The notes below the pieces were generated by a model. The model was not told the origin of the DNA. It ran no database searches and saw only the letters and a program-made list of their open reading frames with translations. 18,733 nt of DNA from Roseomonas xinghualingensis (GTDB taxonomy: Bacteria > Pseudomonadota > Alphaproteobacteria > Acetobacterales > Acetobacteraceae): NCBI RefSeq assembly GCF_025791835.1, contig NZ_JAOXLP010000050.1, positions 1 through 18,733 of the forward strand. Reading direction: 5' to 3'. Positions within the stretch are counted from its first letter, which is position 1. Each line of letters starts with the position of its first letter. Shown one piece after another: positions 8,193-15,263 of this stretch. Made by a program: the position numbers and the translations under genes.

Positions 8193-8278
8193 GGCCTGCT
8201 CCTGCCAATCCTGCGGCGTGAGCGGGCGCGGCTCCAGAACCTTGATCTACTGGCAAATATATAAGCGCTGAAACGCCG

Positions 8279-8310
8279 AAGGGGCGGCGGACCTTGGTCC
8301 GCCGCCCCTT
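8279..8310. terminator. Strong 14-bp hairpin between convergent genes
   Basis: AAGGGGCGGCGGAC (8279-8292) pairs perfectly with GTCCGCCGCCCCTT (8297-8310) around a CTTG loop, between the convergent pleD-like and CHAP genes. It is likely to act as a shared terminator for both strands, although neither side has a long T run. The rest of the 8193-8342 gap shows no gene. Confidence 0.75.
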
Positions 8311-8342
8311 CTCCTCCATCCCCCTGATGGAGTGCAGCCGAC

Positions 8343-9110
8343 TCAGCGGCTAGCTTCGATACCAAGGCCGCCAAGCGAGGTGTTGATGAAGCGCTGGTGC
8401 GGGCTCGGAGCCTCGGCCAACTCCTGCATCGCGCCGTCGTGCTGAACCATGATCGGACCACGCCGGGCCGGCGCGCCCTCAGATCGGTTGAAGATGAACC
8501 CATAGGTCGGATAGGTGCGGCCGTAGCTGCTCGAGTCATGGCCGACCTGGACGCGGACCGCCGTCCAGTCATTATCGTCCGACACATCCACCACCGAGAT
8601 GTTGCGGGTCACTGTCCCCTTGCGGATGCCGGGGCCTTCCCAGTTAGCGTGGTGGATGGTGATCTCGCGGGCGCTGACCAGCTTCTCCACCACGGCGACA
8701 TGGCCAAGGCGCATCCCGCCCGAGGAGCGGAAGGCGAGCACGGAGCCGGGTTCTGGCCGGTTACCACGCTGGTAGAGGCCCGCGGCATTATTCCACCAGG
8801 TGCCGCCGTTTCCGGTGATCTGGATGCCGGTGACCATCCGGGCATAGGGAACACAGGAGATGCTGCCGCGCGGGATCGATACCGCTTGCGCCGCCATGCT
8901 GGACGCCGCACCACGCCGGATGGTGGCCTTGCTACCTGTGGCACGGACTGGGCGAGCCTGGGTAGGCGCCTGAGCCTGGGAGCGGGAGGCGGAAACATGC
9001 TTGGCGCCGCCCTGGTTGGGCGAGGAGGCATCGGCCGTCACGCTGAACTGGGGTGCCAGGACAAACCCGCAAGCCACGAAAATCGCTACGGCAGTGCCAT
9101 TTGCCCGCAT
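8343..9110 (-). CDS. Secreted CHAP-domain (NlpC/P60-like) cysteine peptidase or amidase
   Basis: The 255-residue protein starts with a signal peptide (about residues 1-28, ending VTADA). A Ser/Ala/Gln-rich spacer of about 50 residues follows, then a CHAP fold. The predicted catalytic Cys86 is in ISCVPYAR, His137 in RLGHVAVVEK and the polar third residue Asn156 in HHANWEG. PGSVLAF (121-127) is the usual strand before the His. CHAP enzymes cleave peptidoglycan peptides, and single-domain secreted versions in proteobacteria probably remodel the wall in the periplasm. An unusual tail of about 45 residues follows the domain. The ATG at 9110 is chosen over an in-frame TTG at 9122 because GGGGGA sits a few bases before it. 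The gene is convergent with pleD and transcribed alone. Confidence 0.85.
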   Translation of the reverse strand: MRANGTAVAIFVACGFVLAPQFSVTADASSPNQGGAKHVSASRSQAQAPTQARPVRATGSKATIRRGAASSMAAQAVSIPRGSISCVPYARMVTGIQITGNGGTWWNNAAGLYQRGNRPEPGSVLAFRSSGGMRLGHVAVVEKLVSAREITIHHANWEGPGIRKGTVTRNISVVDVSDDNDWTAVRVQVGHDSSSYGRTYPTYGFIFNRSEGAPARRGPIMVQHDGAMQELAEAPSPHQRFINTSLGGLGIEASR

Positions 9111-9322
9111 GTATTCCCCCAAGAAAAGTATTGCCTGCCCCCGCCGGCTTTGCCGGCCGCGCCTTGTGTGGCGTTGTCACGGCGGTGTTACCGGCTAGGA
9201 GGAAACCTATTCAACAGTTGGCTGTGTTTCAGGGCGCAATGGGGCGTGATTCGGTGGGAGGGGGTTGCTCCCGAAGTTGCGATCAAGACCAAATTCCTAG
9301 AAAGCTGTCCTTTGGAACTATA

Positions 9323-9337
9323 AGCCACAGTGTGGCT
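9323..9337. promoter_or_regulatory. 15-base palindrome AGCCACAGTGTGGCT in an intergenic gap
   Basis: Seven-base arms flank a single central G in the 291-base gap (9111-9401) between the CHAP and RidA genes. It could be an operator or a small hairpin. Apart from this, a GCCGGC-TTT-GCCGGC hairpin at 9143-9157 and the RidA-side hairpin at 9361-9395, I see nothing gene-like in the gap. Confidence 0.25.
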
Positions 9338-9360
9338 GCAGGAAGATCACAGGAAGCGAT

Positions 9361-9395
9361 GCGGAACGGCACCGGATTCACCGATGCCGTTCCGC
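9361..9395 (-). terminator. Hairpin terminator just after the RidA-family gene
   Basis: GCGGAACGGCA (9361-9371) pairs with TGCCGTTCCGC (9385-9395). An inner CGG/CCG extends the stem past one mismatch, leaving a 5-base loop. It begins six bases beyond the RidA stop on the minus strand, the expected place for a terminator. The following T content is modest. Confidence 0.65.
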
Positions 9396-9401
9396 AGGAA
9401 C

Positions 9402-9752
9402 TCACCGGCAGGCGGTGATCATGATCTCAACGAGATGGCGCGGATCGGCCATATTGGCTTCCACACAGGCGCGCACCGGGGCGCCGCCGGCCGGCAGCCA
9501 GGCCACCCACAGCTTGTTCAGCGCGTCGCGGTCGCGGATGTCCTTCAGCCACACCTGGGCCTGCAGCAGGCGGGTCTTGTCGGTGCCGTGCTCCTCAAGG
9601 GCCGCATCGATCTTGGCAAGGATCTGCTGCGTCTGGCCCGAGACGTCCTGAGACAGGTCGTCAGCGGTGATCCCCGCCAGATAGACGAAGCCGTGGTACT
9701 CGACCGAATTGGACAGAACGGGGTTGCTGCCCTTGCGAAGGATCGCGCTCAT
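9402..9752 (-). CDS. RidA/YjgF family protein (enamine/imine deaminase-like)
   Basis: The 116-residue protein is a full-length RidA-superfamily domain: NPVLSNSVEYHGFVYLAGITADD at the N-terminus, a helix around QILAKIDAALEEHGTDKTRL, and the C-terminal APVRACVEA and HLVEIMITA strands. Arg94 and Glu109 sit where the substrate-binding Arg and Glu of active RidA proteins occur. True RidA hydrolyses reactive 2-aminoacrylate-type enamines and imines released by PLP enzymes. This one is from a divergent subgroup, so activity is inferred. It is separated from the upstream oxidoreductase by 91 bases containing a hairpin, so it may have its own promoter. Confidence 0.88.
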   Translation of the reverse strand: MSAILRKGSNPVLSNSVEYHGFVYLAGITADDLSQDVSGQTQQILAKIDAALEEHGTDKTRLLQAQVWLKDIRDRDALNKLWVAWLPAGGAPVRACVEANMADPRHLVEIMITACR

Positions 9753-9803
9753 GGTTGGAAGCTCCGTGGCCAGGATGGCGTTGGGCTTCTAGGGCGCGGA
9801 GAG

Positions 9804-9828
9804 CAGGGGCGGCAAGTCGCCACCCCTG
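9804..9828 (-). terminator. Hairpin after the Gfo/Idh/MocA oxidoreductase
   Basis: CAGGGG (9804-9809) pairs with CCCCTG (9823-9828), with an inner GGC/GCC pair after one mismatch. It lies 15 bases beyond the oxidoreductase stop on the minus strand. It probably ends or attenuates that transcript before the RidA gene. Confidence 0.5.
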
Positions 9829-9843
9829 GCAAGGCACTGCGGG

Positions 9844-10821
9844 TCAGGGCACGAGGACCGGTCCGCCGCTGGCATTCGCGTGGATCATGGTCTCGAACAC
9901 GCTGACGCCGTGGATCGCCTCCTCCACCGGCAGAGGATAGGCAGGTCCGCCAGCCGCGGCAGCAGCAAAGGCCTCCAACTCGGCCCGCTCGATGTCGGTC
10001 GGCTCGAATCGGCGCTCCCAGCCCTGGCCCTCCCGGGGATGGAAGGCGAGGGTTTCCATATCCCGCTGCTCCACCCGCCCCTGGCTCCCGAACAGCGCCA
10101 GGCGCCACACGCGCGGTGCCGAGGCGAGGGTGGCGAAGAGCCCCGTCGGCCCGGTGCGGAAGCGGCAGAGCATGGCGGTGGTGTCGTCCAGGCCAATGGT
10201 CAGCACCTGAGCCTGGCTGATGACCGAAACGCGCTCGATAGGTCCGGCCAGGTTGATCATCGCATCGATCATGTGGATGCCCATGGCACCCATGCCGCCC
10301 AGCGGGCTTTCATGCGGATCGGAGCGCCACATGCCAGGCCTCCAGCCATCGGCGGCGGCGCCGCTGATCTGGCCTTCCACATGCAGCAGCGTGCCGAGCG
10401 CCCCCTCGGCCAACAAGCGCTTCATCTCCGTGATGGCCGGCAGGAAGCGGCGGTTGTGGCCAAGCGCCATCACCACCCCTGCCTCCCGGCAGGCTGCCAC
10501 GGCCGCCTCGGCGCTGGCCTTGGAGAGAGTGAAGGGTTTCTCGACGAAGACATGCTTGCCCGCCCGCGCGGCGGCGATCACCTGCTCGGCATGTTGCTGG
10601 TGCGGTGTGGCCAGCACCACCGCCTTCACCCGGGGATCGGCCAGCACGGCTTCAAGGTCCGGCAGCAGGTCCAGCCCCTTCTCCGCCGCCCAGGCGCGGG
10701 CCTTGTCAGGCGTCCGGGTGGACCCCGCGACGAAGCGGATGCCTGAACCCTCCCGGCCTTGCACGCTGTTCACCAGGGTCTGTCCCCAGCGCCCCATTCC
10801 CACCAGCGCAGCGTCGAGCAT
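9844..10821 (-). CDS. Gfo/Idh/MocA family NAD(P)-dependent oxidoreductase
   Basis: The 325-residue protein opens with a Rossmann nucleotide-binding strand (ALVGMGRWG, 5-13). It carries the family EKP motif (Glu94-Lys95-Pro96 in VFVEKPF), where Lys95 is the usual catalytic lysine. GGMGAMGIHMIDAM (175-188) supplies the conserved Asp/His region (His183). The family oxidises or reduces sugars, inositols and related polyols using NAD(P); the substrate here cannot be told. The start is the ATG at 10821, whose A is shared with the stop of the MFS gene (TGATG), with GAGGAAAC upstream as ribosome site. The frame stays open much further upstream, but that part overlaps the MFS gene and lacks family similarity. 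Coupling suggests the transporter and enzyme handle the same compound. Confidence 0.9.
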   Translation of the reverse strand: MLDAALVGMGRWGQTLVNSVQGREGSGIRFVAGSTRTPDKARAWAAEKGLDLLPDLEAVLADPRVKAVVLATPHQQHAEQVIAAARAGKHVFVEKPFTLSKASAEAAVAACREAGVVMALGHNRRFLPAITEMKRLLAEGALGTLLHVEGQISGAAADGWRPGMWRSDPHESPLGGMGAMGIHMIDAMINLAGPIERVSVISQAQVLTIGLDDTTAMLCRFRTGPTGLFATLASAPRVWRLALFGSQGRVEQRDMETLAFHPREGQGWERRFEPTDIERAELEAFAAAAAGGPAYPLPVEEAIHGVSVFETMIHANASGGPVLVP

Positions 10822-12086
10822 CAGCTTGTTTCCTCTCTCGGCTTTTCCAGGACATTCGCGATCCGGCGCATGCGGGACAGGCCCCAGGCGAAGGCGGCGA
10901 GGGCCACAATGGTCGCCACCAGGGTCGGCAGGCGCAGGCCGAAAGCCTCGCCGGCCATGCCCAACATCAGCGCTCCCAGGGCAGGGCAGGCGCGCGAGAC
11001 AAGGGCCCAGAGTGACATGACCCGCCCGCGCATCGCCGGCGCTGCCGCGGTCTGGGCCAGGATCTGCACCGAAATGCCATGGGCCGAGGCTGAGGCGCCG
11101 ATGGCTGCGCCGCAAAGCAGGGCGAAGCCGAAATGCCCGGTGGCCACGAAGCCCATGGTGGCAAGGGCCTGGGCCAGCACGCCGAAGACCACGATCCGCG
11201 TCGTTCCCGTCAGTCGCCCGCGTGAGGCGACGGTAAGGCCCGCGATCAGCGCGCCCACGGCGAAGGAGGCGGTCAGCATGGCGAGGGATTCCGCCCCGCG
11301 ACCGAAAAGGCGCTCCACATAGGGGGGCAGGATCTCCTGCACGCCACGCAAGGCGATGGAGGACACGGCGGCAAAAGCGAAAAGTGGGGCGAGCCCTGGA
11401 TGGCGGAGCGCATAGGCGAAGCCCTCCAGGGTTTCGGCCAGCAGGGAGCTCGTGACCGGATGGCCTCGCCGCTCCTCCGGATTCAGCCGCAGCCAGGGCA
11501 TGGAGAAGGTTGCGAAGCCATGCCCGATCGCATTGCAGAGGATCGCGGGCGCCACCCCCCATGCGGCGATCACGAAACCGGCCAGCCCGGGCCCGATGAA
11601 GCGCGCCACATTGAAGAGGAGGCTGTTGGCCGCGACGGCGGCCGGCAGATCTTCCCGCGCCACCAGGGCGGGAAGCAGGGTCTGGCGGGCCGGCTGGGAG
11701 AAGCAGGCGGCAGTGCCGCTCACCAGTTCCAGGGCGAAGAGCAAGCCGATGGAAATATGGCCCGTGGCCGTGAGAATGGCGACCAGAAGCGCCTCAAGGG
11801 CGATGACCCCCTGGGAGGTCATGGTCAGCCGCACCCGGTCCACGCGGTCCGCGAAGGCGCCGGCAATGGGGCTGACCAGTACGGCCGGGGCCAGATCGGC
11901 GAAGGCGATCAGCCCCACCCAGGCGGCGCTGTGCGTCAGTTCCCAGGCGAGCCAGGCGACTCCGATGCGGTGCATCCAGAGCCCGGTCCAGGCGCCGAGG
12001 CTGGCGCCGAAGAAGATCCGGGCGTTGCGGCTCGCCATGGCCCGGCTGAGCGGCCCCGCGACAATTCGGGTGAAGGGATTGGGCAA
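10821..12086 (-). CDS. MFS transporter (MFS_3/EntS-like)
   Basis: The protein of about 421 residues has repeated hydrophobic helices consistent with 12 membrane segments. The loop GAFADRVDRVR (76-86, from the chosen start) is the conserved MFS motif A between helices 2 and 3. The pattern resembles the MFS_3/EntS branch of exporters. The frame opens at 12197, but that start would overlap the upstream lipoprotein gene by over 100 bases and add Arg/Pro-rich, non-family sequence. The TTG at 12086 is preferred because GAGG lies five bases upstream and it begins seven bases after the lipoprotein stop. An ATG at 12038 is the alternative and has no visible ribosome site. It is coupled to the downstream Gfo/Idh/MocA gene. 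The transported substrate is unknown. Confidence 0.85.
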   Translation of the reverse strand: MPNPFTRIVAGPLSRAMASRNARIFFGASLGAWTGLWMHRIGVAWLAWELTHSAAWVGLIAFADLAPAVLVSPIAGAFADRVDRVRLTMTSQGVIALEALLVAILTATGHISIGLLFALELVSGTAACFSQPARQTLLPALVAREDLPAAVAANSLLFNVARFIGPGLAGFVIAAWGVAPAILCNAIGHGFATFSMPWLRLNPEERRGHPVTSSLLAETLEGFAYALRHPGLAPLFAFAAVSSIALRGVQEILPPYVERLFGRGAESLAMLTASFAVGALIAGLTVASRGRLTGTTRIVVFGVLAQALATMGFVATGHFGFALLCGAAIGASASAHGISVQILAQTAAAPAMRGRVMSLWALVSRACPALGALMLGMAGEAFGLRLPTLVATIVALAAFAWGLSRMRRIANVLEKPREETS

Positions 12087-12093
12087 GGGCGCC

Positions 12094-12429
12094 TCAGCGC
12101 CCAGGCGGGCTCCCGGCCGGGATGCGCGGGTTTTCGGCCGCGTTGGTGCTGCGCACGCATTCGGCCGCCAGCCGGTCGCGATCATAGACCTGGGCAAGCT
12201 TGTCCGACATCACCTGGGGCCCGAGATGAGAGGTGGTGCCGACGCGCGCATTGTAATCATCCTGCCGCATAAGCTGCCCGCGGTCCCGATAGCGGACCAC
12301 GCGCTCAGCCTCCGCGCGGCAGGCGGCGGTCAGTGCTGAACGCGCGTCCTGGGGAGAGGAAGGCGCCGGGGCGGCGCAGGCGGCCAGAGTGGTGGCAGCG
12401 AGGAGCAGCGCAAGGGGCTGAGACTTCAT
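12094..12429 (-). CDS. Small hypothetical lipoprotein
   Basis: The 111-residue protein begins MKSQPLALLLAATTLAACA, a clear lipoprotein signal with lipobox LAAC and lipid-bearing Cys18. The mature part is charged and probably helical (ALTAACRAEAERVVRYRDRGQL, then ...SDKLAQVYDRDRLAAECVRS), with two further cysteines that could form a disulfide. It ends in a Pro/Gly-rich tail. I do not recognise a family. Ala at the position after Cys18 does not signal inner-membrane retention, so an outer-membrane location is likely. The ATG at 12429 has CGGAGC about 12 bases upstream. It sits 22 bases after the unknown 148-residue gene and seven before the MFS gene, so it is probably co-transcribed. Confidence 0.78.
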   Translation of the reverse strand: MKSQPLALLLAATTLAACAAPAPSSPQDARSALTAACRAEAERVVRYRDRGQLMRQDDYNARVGTTSHLGPQVMSDKLAQVYDRDRLAAECVRSTNAAENPRIPAGSPPGR

Positions 12430-12451
12430 GCGGGCGTCGCTCCGGGTCTTG

Positions 12452-12898
12452 CTAGGGCGTCGTCAGGCTCGGCCGCGCGAGGCGGTGCCGCAACCCCTCT
12501 TCATCGAAGCGGGCGGCGGCGTCCAGGGGGTGCGTCGCCGCAACGCGCAGAAGATCGGGATGCAGCACCGTTCCCTCACGCCCGATGTCGAACAGGCCAC
12601 GCATCCAGGGCGCGCGGCCCATCACCTCCAGCAGCGCCAGGAGCCGCAGCAGGATCGCCATCCCCTCGGCATGGTCGAGGCCGATGTGGCGGTCCAGCGC
12701 CTGCGCCCAACAGCAGGCGTCCCGATCCTCCAGCAGCAGGTCGAGGGCCGGATCGCCGGCGAAGCGGAAGGCGCGGGGTGGCCCTTCCAGCGCGGCGGCC
12801 GCGGCGTCCCGTGCCATGTCCCATGCGGAGAGCAGGGCGCGGGGCGCAACGGAGGGCGTCGCCTCCGGGCGGAAGGGAATCGCATAGACGGTCGGCAT
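12452..12898 (-). CDS. Hypothetical protein, 148 residues, mostly helical
   Basis: I do not recognise the family. The protein has no signal peptide or obvious membrane segment. The sequence looks helical and natural: PRALLSAWDMARDAAAAALEG, LDLLLEDRDACCWAQALDRH, then a Leu-rich helix (GMAILLRLLALLEVMG) and FDIGREGTVLHPDLLRVAATHPLDAAA. A Cys-Cys pair lies in the middle. The overlapping minus-strand frame at 12576-12926 is Gly/Pro/Arg-rich and unnatural, which favours this frame. No good ribosome site is seen before the ATG at 12898. The gene follows the molybdopterin-binding/MocA fusion by 47 bases but lies past a small hairpin, so membership in that operon is uncertain. Confidence 0.7.
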   Translation of the reverse strand: MPTVYAIPFRPEATPSVAPRALLSAWDMARDAAAAALEGPPRAFRFAGDPALDLLLEDRDACCWAQALDRHIGLDHAEGMAILLRLLALLEVMGRAPWMRGLFDIGREGTVLHPDLLRVAATHPLDAAARFDEEGLRHRLARPSLTTP

Positions 12899-12926
12899 CG
12901 AAAGGAAGTGGTGTGCCGCCCGCCAA

Positions 12927-12943
12927 AGGTCAGGGCTTGACCT
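12927..12943 (-). terminator. Small hairpin after the MocA-like fusion gene
   Basis: AGGTCA (12927-12932) and TGACCT (12938-12943) form a 6-bp stem with a 5-base loop immediately after the TAA stop of the fusion gene on the minus strand, followed by TT. It is weak and may only attenuate transcription into the downstream genes. Confidence 0.4.
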
Positions 12944-12945
12944 GT

Positions 12946-14568
12946 TTACAGGCCCTTCAGCGTATCGGCCGTATCGAAATCCCTGAGCACCCCGTCATCG
13001 GCCATCTCCACATTGACCAAGCGGTCACCATGCAGCCCCGTCAGGTGACGGGCGCCAACATCGCCGGAGATGCCGAGGATTTCCTCGAAGAATTCCCGTC
13101 CCCAGAGCACGGGGTTGCCCTGCTTGCCCCGGAAGGTGGGCTGCACGATGGCGCGGCCTTCCTCCGGATCGAAGGCGGCGAGGATACGGTCCAGCATGGC
13201 CGGGCTGACCAGCGGCATGTCGCCGAGCATAACCAGCACGCCCTCCACATCCGGGGGCAGGGCGGCGATTCCAGCTTTCAGGGAGGCGGAAAGACCCTGG
13301 GCATAGTCGTCGGCATGGGTGATGAGAACCGGCCGCCCGCCCAGCGCCTCTTCCACCCGGTCCCGTTCATGGCCAGTGACGACCAGGACAGGGCGGGCCC
13401 GGCTGGCAAGGGCATTGTCAACCACGCGATTGATCATCGGCTGGCCCAGCCTGTCTGCGACCATCAGCTTGTTCAGCGGCGCCATGCGGCGGGAGCGGCC
13501 GGCGGCCAGCACAAGGGCGGCCACCCTGCGCGGGCGGCGCGGAGCGGGGGTGGGGGCGGTGCGAGGGGCGTCGCCACGGGGCAGGGGGCGGGTCTCGATT
13601 TCCTTCAGCAGCCCGCCCACTCCCATCCGCATGATGGATTTCGGCGTGATCGGAACCCCGGCGAAGAGGCGCTCCAGCACCCAGTCGAAGCCGTTCACCT
13701 TCGGGCTGCGGGCGCAGCCGGGCAGGACCATGGCGGGAATCCCGCCGATCCGGCCAAGGCAGAGCAGGTTTCCCGGATCCACCGGCATGCCGAAATGCTC
13801 GATCATGCCTCCGGCGCGGATGATGGCGGCGGGGGCGACATCGCGCCGGTCCACCACGGCCGAGGCGCCCATCACCAGCAGCATCTCGGCGCCCGCCTTG
13901 CGGAGGCGGTTCAGGGCATCGGCCAGGGCAGCGGTCTCATGGGCGCAGCGCTCGGGCGGAAGCAGGTTCCCACCCAAGGTTTCAACGCGGGTGCGGGTGG
14001 CCTCCACGCCGTTCTCGATCACTTTGTCCTTCTGGCCCGGCAATTCACTGCTCACCAACCCGACCCGCAGCGGACGGAAGGGGTGCAGGGTGAGGGCGGG
14101 GGCGCCGCGCAGCATGGCTTCGGCCACTTGAAGGGCGCTGGCGGGCACGGCGAAGGGGATGACCTTCAGCGTCGCCAGCATCTCCTGCGGCTGCACCACG
14201 GTGAAGTCAGGCAAGGTGGCGAGGGTAAGACTTTCGTCCAGCGCGTTCAGTCGGTCGATCAAGGCGGCGTCCACGCGCAACAGACCATGCGTCTCGGCCA
14301 GCAGGTTCACCCGGCCGGTCGCGGCGCGGCTGCGCGCGATCAGCGGACGCAGCATGGCCTCTGCCATGCGATGCGCGGCCTCGTCCTCGGGCACGTCGCC
14401 GGGTTCCAGCCGGGCGGCGATCACCTCGCCATGGCGCGCGGCGCGCAGCGCTTCGATGGCGGCGGCGTCCAGCACCGTGCCCTTCTTCAGCACGCGGCCC
14501 GGCAGGCGCAGCGTATGGGCCAGGACGGCGCCGCGTGCCTCGTCAAGCGGAGTGGGGCCGAAGATCAT
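12946..14568 (-). CDS. Molybdopterin-binding domain fused to MocA-like molybdenum cofactor cytidylyltransferase
   Basis: The 540-residue protein has two parts. The first (about 1-320) contains a MoCF/MogA-like molybdopterin-binding domain; RVGLVSSELPG (168-178), GAEMLLVMGASAVVDRRD (226-243) and GNLLCLGRIGGIPAMVLPGCARSPKVNGFD (266-295) match its usual blocks. A Pro/Arg linker (about 329-348) follows. The second part (349-540) is a nucleotidyltransferase of the MobA/MocA type with LAAGRSRRM (354-362), Lys367, GDMP (449-452) and GNP (484-486). MocA-type enzymes attach CMP to molybdopterin to make the dinucleotide cofactor used by xanthine-oxidase-family enzymes. This fused architecture is known in alphaproteobacteria. 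It overlaps the XdhC-like gene by ATGA, placing cofactor completion in the same operon as cofactor insertion. Confidence 0.88.
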   Translation of the reverse strand: MIFGPTPLDEARGAVLAHTLRLPGRVLKKGTVLDAAAIEALRAARHGEVIAARLEPGDVPEDEAAHRMAEAMLRPLIARSRAATGRVNLLAETHGLLRVDAALIDRLNALDESLTLATLPDFTVVQPQEMLATLKVIPFAVPASALQVAEAMLRGAPALTLHPFRPLRVGLVSSELPGQKDKVIENGVEATRTRVETLGGNLLPPERCAHETAALADALNRLRKAGAEMLLVMGASAVVDRRDVAPAAIIRAGGMIEHFGMPVDPGNLLCLGRIGGIPAMVLPGCARSPKVNGFDWVLERLFAGVPITPKSIMRMGVGGLLKEIETRPLPRGDAPRTAPTPAPRRPRRVAALVLAAGRSRRMAPLNKLMVADRLGQPMINRVVDNALASRARPVLVVTGHERDRVEEALGGRPVLITHADDYAQGLSASLKAGIAALPPDVEGVLVMLGDMPLVSPAMLDRILAAFDPEEGRAIVQPTFRGKQGNPVLWGREFFEEILGISGDVGARHLTGLHGDRLVNVEMADDGVLRDFDTADTLKGL

Positions 14569-15263
14569 GCCAGCCGCCCCCCGTCCAGCTTTCCGCGCCG
14601 GGCGGCGACGACCTGGGCGATGATGGAAAGGGCAATCTCGGGAGCCGTGACGGCGCCGATATCGAGGCCGACCGGTGCATGGATGCGGGCAATGGCCTCC
14701 GGGCCGTGGCCGGCCTCGCTCAGTCGGTCCACGCGCTTCGCATGGGTTCGGCGGCTGCCGAGTGCGCCGATATAGAACGCATCGGAGCGGATGGCGGTAT
14801 CCAGGGCCGGATCATCCAGCTTCGGATCATGGGTGAGGGTGACGATGGCGGTGCGGGAGTCCGGCTTCAGCGCCGCAAGCGCATCATCCGGCCAGTCGGT
14901 GACCAGCGTGGCGTCGGCGGCGAAGCGTTCCTCGGTCGCGAAGGCGCGGCGTGGATCGACGATGGTGACGGCCAGGCCGACCGCTGCGGCCATGGGCACC
15001 AGCGCCTGGGCCACATGCACGGCGCCGACCACGATCAGCCGCGGCGGCGGGGTCTGCGGATGGATGAACCAGGTCTCACCCTCAAGGGTCACCGGGCCGG
15101 CGCGGTCATCGCGCAGCGCGGCCTCGGCCGCGTCCCCCAGGGCAATGGAGATGGGCTCGTCGGGATAGAGGCGCTGGGCGCCATCGGGAAGGCGGGTCAG
15201 CAGCGCCACGGGGCGGCGCGTGGCGCGGGCCTGCTGCAGCCTGTCGAGGAGTTCAGGGGTCAC
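14565..15263 (-). CDS. XdhC family protein, C-terminal Rossmann domain type
   Basis: The 232-residue protein matches the XdhC C-terminal domain. It has a Rossmann strand-loop VVGAVHVAQAL (78-88), DPR (103-105), THDPKLD (144-150), YIGALGSRRTHAKR (164-177) and HAPVGLDIGA (195-204). XdhC binds molybdenum cofactor, shields it, and helps its sulfuration and insertion into xanthine-dehydrogenase-family enzymes. In classical XdhC the N-terminal cysteine-bearing domain is on the same chain; here that domain is a separate gene just upstream, overlapping by ATGA (15260-15263). It also overlaps the MocA fusion downstream by four bases. The residues before 70 are less conserved and may hold the partner interface. 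The function is inferred from family and context. Confidence 0.9.
   Translation of the reverse strand: MTPELLDRLQQARATRRPVALLTRLPDGAQRLYPDEPISIALGDAAEAALRDDRAGPVTLEGETWFIHPQTPPPRLIVVGAVHVAQALVPMAAAVGLAVTIVDPRRAFATEERFAADATLVTDWPDDALAALKPDSRTAIVTLTHDPKLDDPALDTAIRSDAFYIGALGSRRTHAKRVDRLSEAGHGPEAIARIHAPVGLDIGAVTAPEIALSIIAQVVAARRGKLDGGRLA

Noticed and set aside
9844..11562. Long version of the Gfo/Idh/MocA gene (572 codons)
   Set aside because: The first 247 residues overlap the MFS gene out of frame and look unnatural; the Rossmann start and ribosome site support the ATG at 10821.
10821..12197. MFS gene starting at 12197
   Set aside because: It would overlap the lipoprotein gene by over 100 bases and add an Arg/Pro-rich leader not typical of transporters.
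12576..12926. Alternative minus-strand frame over the 148-residue hypothetical gene
   Set aside because: The product is dominated by Gly, Pro and Arg, as expected of an out-of-frame reading; the chosen frame has a balanced helical composition.
12778..14775. Long plus-strand open frame (665 codons)
   Set aside because: It runs opposite the MocA fusion and neighbouring genes; the composition is His/Gln/Gly-rich and no domain is recognisable.
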